Positions 57,125 to 64,000 of a DNA stretch of 64,000 nucleotides are shown one piece after another. A program made the translations under genes and the position numbers. Origin of the DNA: Marinimicrobium sp038419845 (lineage in GTDB: Bacteria > Pseudomonadota > Gammaproteobacteria > Pseudomonadales > Cellvibrionaceae). Positions within the stretch are counted from its first letter, which is position 1. Every line of letters starts with the position of its first letter. Under the pieces are notes generated by a model. The model made no database searches. It saw only the letters and a program-made list of their open reading frames with translations, and was not told where the DNA came from. Location of the stretch: the NCBI RefSeq assembly GCF_038419845.1, contig NZ_JBCAQT010000017.1, positions 42,406-106,405 on the forward strand, written 5' to 3'.

Positions 57125-59920
57125 ATGCTGTTGTTATTTTTAGTCTTACTGCCATTTCTGGGCAGCCTGCTATCGCTTTGGTCCGCCCACCAGAGTCGCT
57201 CCGTGTGCACCTGGCTTACCGCCGTCGCTCCCGCTGTCGGCCTTGTGCTCCTTTTGTCCCAGGGGCCCGCCATTCTGGCCGGTGAGTTGCTCACCGTGCA
57301 CTGGCGCTGGATCGAGTTGCTCGGGCTGAGCCTGAGTTTCCGGCTCGACGGCCTGTCCTTTATGTTTGCGTTGCTGGTGCTGGCCATCGGCCTGCTGGTG
57401 ATTCTCTACGGGCGCTACTACCTGTCGGGAAAAGACTCGCACGGGCGCTTCTTCTCCCTCCTGTTGCTCTTCATGGGCGCCATGATGGGCGTGGTGATGT
57501 CCAACAACCTGCTGTTGCTGGTGGTGTTCTGGGAGTTGACCAGCCTGAGCTCGTTCCTGCTGATCGGCTTCTGGGGCCACCGGAGCGATGCCCGCCAGGG
57601 CGCGCGCATGGCGCTGACCGTCACCGGCGCGGGCGGCCTGGCGCTGCTGGCCGGCGTGATGATTCTGGGGCACATCGTGGGCTCTTTCGATCTGAGCATG
57701 GTGCTCGCGGCAGGCGACCAGATTCGCGCCCACGCACTCTACCCGGTGGCACTGGTTCTGGTGCTGCTCGGTATTTTCACCAAGTCGGCCCAGTTTCCGT
57801 TTCACTTCTGGCTGCCTCACGCCATGTCGGCGCCCACCCCGGTCTCGGCCTACCTGCACTCGGCCACCATGGTCAAGGCGGGCGTGTTTTTGCTGGCCCG
57901 GCTCTATCCGGCCCTGTCCGGGACTGACCTTTGGTTTGTGATTGTGTCCGTGGTGGGCCTGTCCACCATGACCCTGGGCGCGGTGGTCGCCCTGTTCAAG
58001 CACGACCTCAAGGGCCTGCTGGCCTACTCCACCATCAGTCATCTGGGGTTGATCACCCTGTTGTTCGGCCTGGATACCCGCCTGGCCGTGGTAGCGGCGC
58101 TGTTTCATATCGTCAACCACGCTACCTTCAAAGCCTCGCTGTTCATGGCCGCGGGGATTGTCGATCACGAGACCGGCACGCGCGATATCCGCGTGCTCTC
58201 GGGGTTGCGCCATTACATGCCGGTGACCGCCGCGCTGGGGTTGATTGCCGCCGCGGCCATGGCGGGCGTGCCATTGATGAACGGCTTCCTCAGTACCGAG
58301 ATGTTTCTCAACGAGTCGCTGCAGCAGAATGTGCTGGGCAATGCCAGCTGGCTCATTCCGGTGGTGGCCGTGTTCGCCAAGGTGTTTTCGGTGGCCTATG
58401 CCCTGCGTTTTATTCACAGCGTCTTTTTCGGCCCCAGGCCCGGAGAGTTACCTAAAAAGCCCCATGAGCCGCCTTTCTTCATGCGCGCGCCGGTGGTGAT
58501 TCTGGTGGTGCTGTGTCTGGCCGTGGGGGTTCTGCCGGCCCTGGTGGTCGGGCCCCTGTTGGCGGCGGCTTCGGCCAGCACCACGCTGGCGCCTCTGCCC
58601 GAGTACACCCTCGCGCTCTGGCACGGGTTCAATCGGCCCCTGCTGATGAGTGCCACGGCGCTGATTCTGGGCGTTGGCGTCTACGCCAAACGCCAGGTGA
58701 TGTTCGATCTCTGGAACAAATTGCCGCCCCTGAGCGCGCCCGAAGTGTTTGAAAACACCCTGCACCACAAACTAATCCGCTCGGCGCGCTGGGTGACCCG
58801 CACACTGGAAAACGGCCGCCCGCAGAGTTATCTGCTGCTGCTGTTCGTCTTCACCATCTCGCTTGCCGGCATCGCGCTCTGGCCGCTCGCCAACCTGCAG
58901 GGCAGTCGCCCCCTGATGCCGCTGGACTTTCCCACCGTCGCGGTGGCCCTGACCATTATCGGTGCCGCCTTCGCCACCGTGCTCTTGCATCACAAGCGTC
59001 TGGTCGCGCTCCTGTTTTTGAGTGTGGTGGGGCTGGGCGTTGCCCTGGCGTTCGCCCGCTTCTCCGCGCCCGATCTGGTGCTCACCCAGCTGTCGGTCGA
59101 GGTGGTCAGTATCGTTCTGTTGATTCTGATTCTCTACCTGCTCCCGGCGCACAGCCCGCGTGATTCCAGCTATGCTCGGATCGGCCGGCACGTTGCGGTG
59201 GCAACTGCCGGAGGTGTGGGCTTGGGGCTGCTGACGTTTGCCGTGCTCACCCGCCCGTTTGACAGCATCTCCTCCTTTTTTCTGGAGCACAGCGTCAGCG
59301 GGGGCGGCGGCACCAACGTGGTGAACGTGGTGCTGGTGGACTTCCGGGGCTTCGATACCTTTGGTGAAATCACGGTGCTGGCGATTGCCGCCATCGGCAT
59401 TTACGGGCTCCTCGATGGCATGCGCCTGTTCGATCCCAAGCGGCGCCTGCTGCGCAATTTCTCCCGGGAAAAACACTCCATGCTCTTGTCGGTCCTGAAC
59501 ATGCCGCTGCTGCCCCTGGCCCTGTTGATCTCGGTGTACATCTTCATGCGCGGGCACAACCTGCCCGGCGGTGGCTTCATCGCCGGCCTGATCACCGCCA
59601 TTGCCTTCATTCTGCAGTATCTGACCAACGGTCTGCAGTGGACCAATCAACGCCTGAGCGACAACTTCCACCCGCTGGTGGCCGCCGGTGTTCTGATCGC
59701 CGGACTCACCGCCGTGGCCAGCTGGTTCTTTGGCAAACCGCTGCTGACCAGTGCGCACGATCATTTTCATATCCCGCTGATTGGCGACATCGAGCTGGCC
59801 AGTGCCATGGCCTTTGATCTGGGGGTCTACCTGACCGTGGTGGGCGCAACGCTTCTGATTCTGCAGAACCTGGGCAAGCTCAAACCCCTGACGGGCGAGC
59901 AAACCGAGGGAGGTGCTTAA
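57125..59920 (+). CDS. mrpA: Mrp sodium/proton antiporter, fused MrpA-MrpB subunit
   Basis: A 931-residue membrane protein starting at the ATG at 57125; an upstream in-frame start at 57068 adds a polar leader. The MrpA part (about 1-750) is NuoL-like: SNNLLLLVVFWELTSLSSFLLIGFW, PFHFWLPHAMSAPTPVSAYLHSATMVKAGVFLLARL (with the key Lys), HIVNHATFKASLFMAAG. The C-terminal part (about 760-931) is MrpB-like (SVYIFMRGHNLPGGGFIAGLITA). The fusion is the group-2 layout seen in Vibrio, Pseudomonas and Sinorhizobium PhaAB. First gene of a seven-function operon exporting sodium (or potassium) for protons. Confidence 0.95.
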   Translation: MLLLFLVLLPFLGSLLSLWSAHQSRSVCTWLTAVAPAVGLVLLLSQGPAILAGELLTVHWRWIELLGLSLSFRLDGLSFMFALLVLAIGLLVILYGRYYLSGKDSHGRFFSLLLLFMGAMMGVVMSNNLLLLVVFWELTSLSSFLLIGFWGHRSDARQGARMALTVTGAGGLALLAGVMILGHIVGSFDLSMVLAAGDQIRAHALYPVALVLVLLGIFTKSAQFPFHFWLPHAMSAPTPVSAYLHSATMVKAGVFLLARLYPALSGTDLWFVIVSVVGLSTMTLGAVVALFKHDLKGLLAYSTISHLGLITLLFGLDTRLAVVAALFHIVNHATFKASLFMAAGIVDHETGTRDIRVLSGLRHYMPVTAALGLIAAAAMAGVPLMNGFLSTEMFLNESLQQNVLGNASWLIPVVAVFAKVFSVAYALRFIHSVFFGPRPGELPKKPHEPPFFMRAPVVILVVLCLAVGVLPALVVGPLLAAASASTTLAPLPEYTLALWHGFNRPLLMSATALILGVGVYAKRQVMFDLWNKLPPLSAPEVFENTLHHKLIRSARWVTRTLENGRPQSYLLLLFVFTISLAGIALWPLANLQGSRPLMPLDFPTVAVALTIIGAAFATVLLHHKRLVALLFLSVVGLGVALAFARFSAPDLVLTQLSVEVVSIVLLILILYLLPAHSPRDSSYARIGRHVAVATAGGVGLGLLTFAVLTRPFDSISSFFLEHSVSGGGGTNVVNVVLVDFRGFDTFGEITVLAIAAIGIYGLLDGMRLFDPKRRLLRNFSREKHSMLLSVLNMPLLPLALLISVYIFMRGHNLPGGGFIAGLITAIAFILQYLTNGLQWTNQRLSDNFHPLVAAGVLIAGLTAVASWFFGKPLLTSAHDHFHIPLIGDIELASAMAFDLGVYLTVVGATLLILQNLGKLKPLTGEQTEGGA

Positions 59921-59921
59921 C

Positions 59922-60260
59922 GTGGAAATACTGTTTTCGGTCACCGTGGCCGTATTGGTCGGCACCGGTATTTATCTGATCCTCCGGGCGCGGACCTTTC
60001 CCGTGGTAATGGGTCTGATGTTGTTGTCCTACGGCGTCAACCTGTTTCTGGTGGCCATGGGGCGGCTGCACAGCGGCCTGCCGGCCATTATCAAAGAAGG
60101 GGTGGACTACACCGACCCCTTGCCTCAAGCGCTGGTGCTCACTGCCATTGTGATCGGTTTTGCCATGACCTCGTTCATCACGGTATTGGCACTGCGCGCG
60201 CGCGGCGAGCTGGGCAATGACCACGTCGATGGCACCAAAGATCGGGAGCCCGGTCGATGA
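59922..60260 (+). CDS. mrpC: Mrp antiporter subunit C
   Basis: A 112-residue NuoK-like subunit with three helices. The GTG start at 59922 is one base past the mrpA stop and follows a GGGAGG site; a GTG at 59913 would overlap mrpA. FPVVMGLMLLSYGVNLFLVAMG and DPLPQALVLTAIVIGFAMTSF are the MrpC signatures. Forms part of the membrane antiporter complex. Confidence 0.95.
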   Translation: MEILFSVTVAVLVGTGIYLILRARTFPVVMGLMLLSYGVNLFLVAMGRLHSGLPAIIKEGVDYTDPLPQALVLTAIVIGFAMTSFITVLALRARGELGNDHVDGTKDREPGR

Positions 60261-61771
60261 TGGCACACTGGATTACCTTCCCGGTTTTACTCCCGCTCGC
60301 CACCGGGGTACTACTGATTTTCATGGCCCGCGCCTCGCTCGATGCCAAACGCGCCGTGAGCATTATCTCCACCCTGGTTTCCCTGCCGGTCATGGGGGTG
60401 CTGGTGGCCCAGGCCATGGGCGGCGACTATCAGGTGTACGCCCTGGGCAACTGGCAACCGCCCTTCGGTATCGTGCTGGTGCTCGATCGGCTGACCGCGA
60501 TGTTGTTGATGCTCTCGGCCACCCTGGCACTGCCGGCGCTGCTCTACGGTATTCGCAGCGACGACAAAGGCGGGCGCAACTTCCACCCCCTGTTTCACTT
60601 TCAGTTGATGGGCCTGCAGGGTGCGTTTCTGACCGGCGATCTGTTCAATCTGTTCGTGTTCTTCGAAATCACCCTGATCGCCTCTTACGGTCTGCTGATG
60701 CACGGCGCCGGGCCCGATCGCACCCGCGCCAGCCTGCACTATGTGATTCTCAACCTGGTGGGCTCGGCGCTGTTCCTGATCGGGGTCGGTACCCTCTACG
60801 GCGTGCTGGGCAGTCTCAACATGGCCGACCTGGCGGTGCGCATTGCCGCCGTGCCGGCGGGCGATGCCCCCATCGTGCACGCGGCCGGGCTGATTCTGCT
60901 GGCGGTGTTCGGTCTCAAGGCTGCGATGCTGCCCCTGTATTTCTGGCTGCCCAGTGCCTACAGTTCCGCCAGCCCCTCGGTGGCCTCGCTGTTCGCCATC
61001 ATGACCAAGCTTGGGGTCTACTCCATTCTGCGGGTGCACGGGCTGCTGTTCGGTGAACAGGCCGGCCCTCTGGAGGATGCTGTCGACCGATGGCTCTGGC
61101 CCCTGGCCATTCTCACGCTGGTCTTTGGTGCCATCGGAGTACTGGGCGCGCGCACGCTCAAGCGGGTGGTGTCCTATCTGGTGATTGTCTCGGTGGGCAC
61201 GCTCCTGGCGGTGATCGCCACCGACGATGCCGATCTGCTCGCCGGAGGCCTTTATTATCTGATCCACTCCACATTCATTACGGCCGCCCTGTTTCTGCTG
61301 GCCGATATCATCAGCGCCCAGCGCGGCGAGACCGCGGACGACCTGGTGCCCTCACGCCCACTGGTGCAACCGCGACTATTGGGCGCGGTGTTTTTTATTG
61401 GCGCCATCAGCGTCACCGGCCTGCCGCCCCTGTCGGGCTTTGTCAGTAAGGCCGCCATGTTTGTCGCCTCCGCCGGCGCTGGCTATGCGCCCGTGCTCTG
61501 GGCGGTGATCCTGCTCGCCGGCCTGGTGACCCTGGTCAGCATGTGCCGGGCGGGCAGCACCCTCTTCTGGAACAGCACCGCCGAGCCACCCCAGGGTCGC
61601 GGCGCGGACAAAAGTAAACTGGTGGCGGCCCTGTTCCTGTTGATCATGAGCCCGGTGATGAGCCTATGGGCCGACCCGCTGCTGGCGTATTGCGGGGCGA
61701 CGGCCGAGCAGTTGACCAACAGCGCCGGATACATCCAGGCCGTGCTGGGTGACACGGGCGGTATGGAGTAG
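60257..61771 (+). CDS. mrpD: Mrp antiporter subunit D
   Basis: A 504-residue NuoN/M-like subunit with about 14 helices. Visible motifs are FNLFVFFEITLIASYGLL, the Lys-bearing GLKAAMLPLYFWLPSAYSSASPSVASLFAIMTKLGVYSILR, YYLIHSTFITAALFLLAD and SGFVSKAAM. It overlaps the mrpC stop by four bases (ATGA). With MrpA it forms the proton/cation pathways of the complex. Confidence 0.95.
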   Translation: MMAHWITFPVLLPLATGVLLIFMARASLDAKRAVSIISTLVSLPVMGVLVAQAMGGDYQVYALGNWQPPFGIVLVLDRLTAMLLMLSATLALPALLYGIRSDDKGGRNFHPLFHFQLMGLQGAFLTGDLFNLFVFFEITLIASYGLLMHGAGPDRTRASLHYVILNLVGSALFLIGVGTLYGVLGSLNMADLAVRIAAVPAGDAPIVHAAGLILLAVFGLKAAMLPLYFWLPSAYSSASPSVASLFAIMTKLGVYSILRVHGLLFGEQAGPLEDAVDRWLWPLAILTLVFGAIGVLGARTLKRVVSYLVIVSVGTLLAVIATDDADLLAGGLYYLIHSTFITAALFLLADIISAQRGETADDLVPSRPLVQPRLLGAVFFIGAISVTGLPPLSGFVSKAAMFVASAGAGYAPVLWAVILLAGLVTLVSMCRAGSTLFWNSTAEPPQGRGADKSKLVAALFLLIMSPVMSLWADPLLAYCGATAEQLTNSAGYIQAVLGDTGGME

Positions 61772-61775
61772 CACT

Positions 61776-62288
61776 ATGAGCGAAGCGATCCATAAATCAG
61801 TCGAAAAACGTCGATGGCTGCCACACCCGCTGCTCAGTCTGGTGATCACGGCGGTGTGGCTGTTGCTGGTCGGCAGTCTCTCGCTGGGGCATATCCTGCT
61901 GGCGCTGGTACTCGCCTGGCTCCTGCCCTGGGTATGCCAGACGTTCTGGGTCTATCCCGTACGCATTCGCGGCTGGGTGCCTCTGGTGCGCTATGCCTTT
62001 CTGGTGCTGTGGAATATCACCGTCTGTAACCTGACCGCCGCGCGGTTGGTGTTGGGTCCGGTCAAAAACCTGCGCCCGGCCTTTTTTGAACTGCCGCTGG
62101 ATCTGACCGACCCCATTGCCATTACCGTCCTGGCCAATACCATCACCCTGACGCCGGGCACGGTGAGCGCCAATATCGCCGCCGATCGCTCGCACATCCT
62201 GATTCACGGCCTGCATGTGCCGGATGTAGACGCGGCGATTGCCGACATCAAACAACGCTACGAAGCCCCGTTAAAGGATATCTTCTGA
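61776..62288 (+). CDS. mrpE: Mrp antiporter subunit E
   Basis: A 170-residue subunit with two to three helices in the N-terminal half and a soluble C-terminal half. The signature ANTITLTPGTVSANIAADRSHILIHGL is clear. The ATG at 61776 is four bases after the mrpD stop; the in-frame upstream start at 61749 lies inside mrpD. It overlaps mrpF by one base. Confidence 0.94.
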   Translation: MSEAIHKSVEKRRWLPHPLLSLVITAVWLLLVGSLSLGHILLALVLAWLLPWVCQTFWVYPVRIRGWVPLVRYAFLVLWNITVCNLTAARLVLGPVKNLRPAFFELPLDLTDPIAITVLANTITLTPGTVSANIAADRSHILIHGLHVPDVDAAIADIKQRYEAPLKDIF

Positions 62289-62557
62289 TGCTGGATTTTG
62301 CGATTGTGCTGTCATTGGGCATCTATGCCCTCTCGGCCCTGTTGACCTTCTACCGGATGATCCTGGGGCCGGACTTTCCGGACCGGATCCTGACCCTGGA
62401 CTCGCTCTACATCAACGCCATTGCCCTGATTGTGGTCTTCGGGGTCTACCTGGATACCACAGCCTTTTTTGAAGCGGCCCTGCTCATCGCCATGATGGGG
62501 TTTGCCGGCACCGTGGCCGTGTGTAAATACCTGCTGCGCGGCAACATCATCGAATAG
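62288..62557 (+). CDS. mrpF: Mrp antiporter subunit F
   Basis: An 89-residue, three-helix subunit. GPDFPDRILTLDSLYINAIALIVVFGV is the family signature. The start is coupled to the mrpE stop (TGATG overlap). Homologues are needed for complex stability and have been linked to bile-salt export in Bacillus. Confidence 0.94.
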   Translation: MLDFAIVLSLGIYALSALLTFYRMILGPDFPDRILTLDSLYINAIALIVVFGVYLDTTAFFEAALLIAMMGFAGTVAVCKYLLRGNIIE

Positions 62558-62566
62558 GAGCCGTTT

Positions 62567-62920
62567 ATGAATGTCTGGGTTGAACTGACCATTTCCTTCT
62601 TCCTCATCGGCGGGGCCCTGTTCGCCCTGCTCGGTGCCATCGGCCTGGCGCGCCTGCCGGACTTCTACACCCGCGTGCACGCGCCCACCATGGGGACCAC
62701 CCTGGGCGTGGGCGGCACAATCATCGGCTCGGTGATCTACTTCAGTGTCAGTCGCGGCACCCTCGCGCCCCACGAGCTGATCATCTCCATGTTCCTGTTC
62801 ATCACCGCCCCGGTCACCGGCCACCTGCTGGCCAAGGCCGCGATCCTGCTCAAGGTCAAACAGGCCCCGGGCACTCGCGGCGAGCCCTCGATTGAGCGCG
62901 AAGAAGAAAAAAGGGACTGA
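62567..62920 (+). CDS. mrpG: Mrp antiporter subunit G
   Basis: A 117-residue, three-helix subunit. LLGAIGLARLPDFYTRVHAPTMGTTLGVGG and FLFITAPVTGHLLAKAA are the family signatures. A charged tail ends in KRD. It is the last Mrp gene, so the operon is complete (AB fused, C, D, E, F, G). There is a near-ideal ribosome site (TAGGAG) before the ATG. Confidence 0.94.
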   Translation: MNVWVELTISFFLIGGALFALLGAIGLARLPDFYTRVHAPTMGTTLGVGGTIIGSVIYFSVSRGTLAPHELIISMFLFITAPVTGHLLAKAAILLKVKQAPGTRGEPSIEREEEKRD

Positions 62921-62960
62921 CCGGCGGCAACCACGCCAGAGAAAAGGAGGGAGTGAGAGA

Positions 62961-63512
62961 GTGAAAGTGCCGATTAAAGTGGCCCCAGACATCGCGCTCA
63001 AGGACCTGGAGCTGACCGACCGCGATGAACTCTTCGCCCTGGTAGACGCCAACCGCACCTACCTGAGAAAGTGGTTACCCTGGCTGGACTACAACCGCTC
63101 CCCCTCCGATATCGAAACCTTCCTGCAATCCACCATCGAGCAGCGCGAAAACGGCGAGGGCCTCCAGTACGGCGTGCTCTACCAGAACAGACTCTGCGGC
63201 GTCTGCGGCTTTCACAAAATCGACAGGCTCGAAGCCGTAGGAACTCTGGGCTACTGGCTCAGCGAAGACTGCAGCGGCCGGGGCATCATGACCCGGGCCG
63301 TGGAGCGACTGGTCGCCATCGGCTTCAAGGACCTCGACCTGAAAAAGATCGAAATCCGCTGCGCCGTCGACAACCACAAAAGCCGGGCCATCCCCGAGCG
63401 CCTCGGCTTCTGTGAAGAATGGATACGCCCTGAGGCCGAGTACCTCTACGGGCACTACGTCGATCACGCGATTTACTCGATGTTGGCCGAGGAGAGTGAA
63501 AAGGAATTCTAG
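62961..63512 (+). CDS. GNAT acetyltransferase, RimJ/RimL type
   Basis: A 183-residue protein. The GTG at 62961 is preceded by a full AAGGAGG site; a TTG at 62892 overlaps mrpG and adds a Lys/Arg-rich leader. Ribosomal-protein acetyltransferase features are LRKWLPWLDYN, CGVCGFHKID, LGYWLSEDCSGRGIMTRAVERL (acetyl-CoA binding) and RCAVDNHKSRAIPERLGF. Close relatives acetylate N-terminal Ser of ribosomal protein L7/L12 or other targets. It follows mrpG by 40 bp and may be read through from the Mrp operon. Confidence 0.9.
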   Translation: MKVPIKVAPDIALKDLELTDRDELFALVDANRTYLRKWLPWLDYNRSPSDIETFLQSTIEQRENGEGLQYGVLYQNRLCGVCGFHKIDRLEAVGTLGYWLSEDCSGRGIMTRAVERLVAIGFKDLDLKKIEIRCAVDNHKSRAIPERLGFCEEWIRPEAEYLYGHYVDHAIYSMLAEESEKEF

Positions 63513-63937
63513 GGTAGTCCGGTGCATGACTGATTGAGCCGTGCTAGACTTTTACTCATGTGCTCTGGGATAAAAGGCGGGGACTAAGCAGTGGGCCGGT
63601 TGGAAAGGAGCGGTCATAGTTGCCTAGGTTAAGTTTTGAGCTAGTTATGTAGTGTGTTTTCGGTGACTTCCAGTAATTGCACGCGCAGCCCTCGTTCAGA
63701 TAACATGCAAGCGCGTCTGTATCCAACATGAATGAAGTAGTGCGGCATAAAAGCATTAGAAATCATCGAGTTAGCTGCTTTTCTTAAGTCAGTCTCCGAG
63801 GAATGCTTTGTGCTTGCGAGATAAAAAGCATGTTATGGGGACAAGTTCGATTAGAGAGAAGAAGTTATAAACTCCGTGAAACTGTATCTGGCAAAGATTT
63901 CCAGCCCCACCCAGTTACTCTTAATGTTGGTCGCTTT
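63513..63937. other. AT-rich intergenic stretch, no gene recognised
   Basis: This segment looks clearly AT-richer than the rest of the window. Small frames in it, for example on the minus strand at 63556-63756, have no ribosome site or recognisable product. No tRNA, attC-like site or terminator was made out. It leads into a probable insertion-sequence end, so it may be recently acquired. Confidence 0.5.
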
Positions 63938-64000
63938 TGAAGTGGTCTAATGATTCCGGACACCATTTAAGGTGGTATTCTACCACCCTAGAAGAGGTGT
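63938..64000 (+). mobile_element. Probable left end of an IS3-type insertion sequence (runs off window)
   Basis: The stretch starting TGAAGTGGTCTAATGATTCC resembles, from memory, the terminal inverted repeats of some IS3-family elements. It is followed within 10 bp by a hairpin (GGTGGTA-TTC-TACCACC, 63971-63987) and a purine-rich AGAAGAGGTG that could be the ribosome site of a first transposase gene. The coding part lies beyond the window, so the call rests only on the end sequence. Confidence 0.4.

Noticed and set aside
57170..58417. 415-residue His/Gln-rich open frame on the minus strand, with similar frames at 58772-59965 and 60311-61267
   Set aside because: All lie antisense to mrp genes with clear subunit signatures.
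63556..63756. 66-residue minus-strand frame at the right edge
   Set aside because: AT-rich, no ribosome site, no similarity to anything known to me.

Overview
The window looks like the chromosome of a marine or saline, plant-polysaccharide-degrading gammaproteobacterium of the Cellvibrionaceae type (Saccharophagus, Teredinibacter, Cellvibrio, Marinimicrobium, Gilvimarinus). This is inferred from gene content, not from a marker gene. It carries a secreted GH5 with a poly-Ser linker and CBM6, a GH11 xylanase with CBM60 and CBM10, lipoprotein GH9 and GH95 enzymes and a GH28. It also has salt-related transporters: a full Mrp operon, NhaD and a BCCT carrier. Codons are G/C-rich, and this creates many long antisense open frames that are not genes. 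No rRNA, tRNA or CRISPR array was seen.

Layout. 1-3.2 kb: iron-uptake operon on the minus strand (TonB receptor, DUF3649, PepSY protein running off the left edge) behind a Fur-like box. 3.4-4.4 kb: IF-2B-like protein and a DUF2905 protein, convergent. 4.5-8.0 kb: GH5 endoglucanase and GH11 xylanase, each with its own terminator. 8.5-9.5 kb: Cho-type GIY-YIG nuclease. 9.7-15.1 kb: a nitrogen-type locus with a PP2C/kinase fusion, an FNT channel and cyanase on the minus strand, and a divergent sigma-54 activator. A GG-N10-GC promoter lies before cyanase, with two activator-like sites upstream of it. 15-18.9 kb: YheT hydrolase, fatty acid desaturase, SLT-domain protein, DUF1244. 18.9-23.1 kb: a LysR regulator of the OxyR type without the peroxide-sensing cysteines, a flavin-dependent halogenase and an MFS carrier. 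23.5-26.1 kb: GH9 lipoprotein. 26.3-31.7 kb: tamA-tamB. 31.7-38.9 kb: GGDEF/EAL protein, TatD, GH28, MATE pump. 39.1-46.3 kb: RadA, BCCT carrier, DUF294 protein with its exonuclease partner, porin. 46.4-48.3 kb: DoxX-like membrane protein and two PilZ proteins. 48.6-52.1 kb: ROK sugar kinase and GH95 lipoprotein. 52.1-57 kb: NhaD, an unknown small protein, EttA, DUF481. 57.1-62.9 kb: mrpAB-C-D-E-F-G. 63 kb: GNAT acetyltransferase. The last 0.5 kb looks AT-richer and ends in what looks like an insertion-sequence end.

The best candidates for something new are four. First is the cyanase-FNT operon with a visible sigma-54 promoter, upstream activator sites, an activator with a GSFTGA variant, and a neighbouring PP2C/kinase fusion. 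Second is the OxyR-like regulator with Pro in place of the peroxidatic Cys, 29 bp upstream of a halogenase. Third is an unassigned 97-residue Cys-containing module at the end of the GH5 enzyme. Fourth is the large unassigned N-terminal region of the GH9 lipoprotein. All of this comes from reading motifs by eye; no database search was run.
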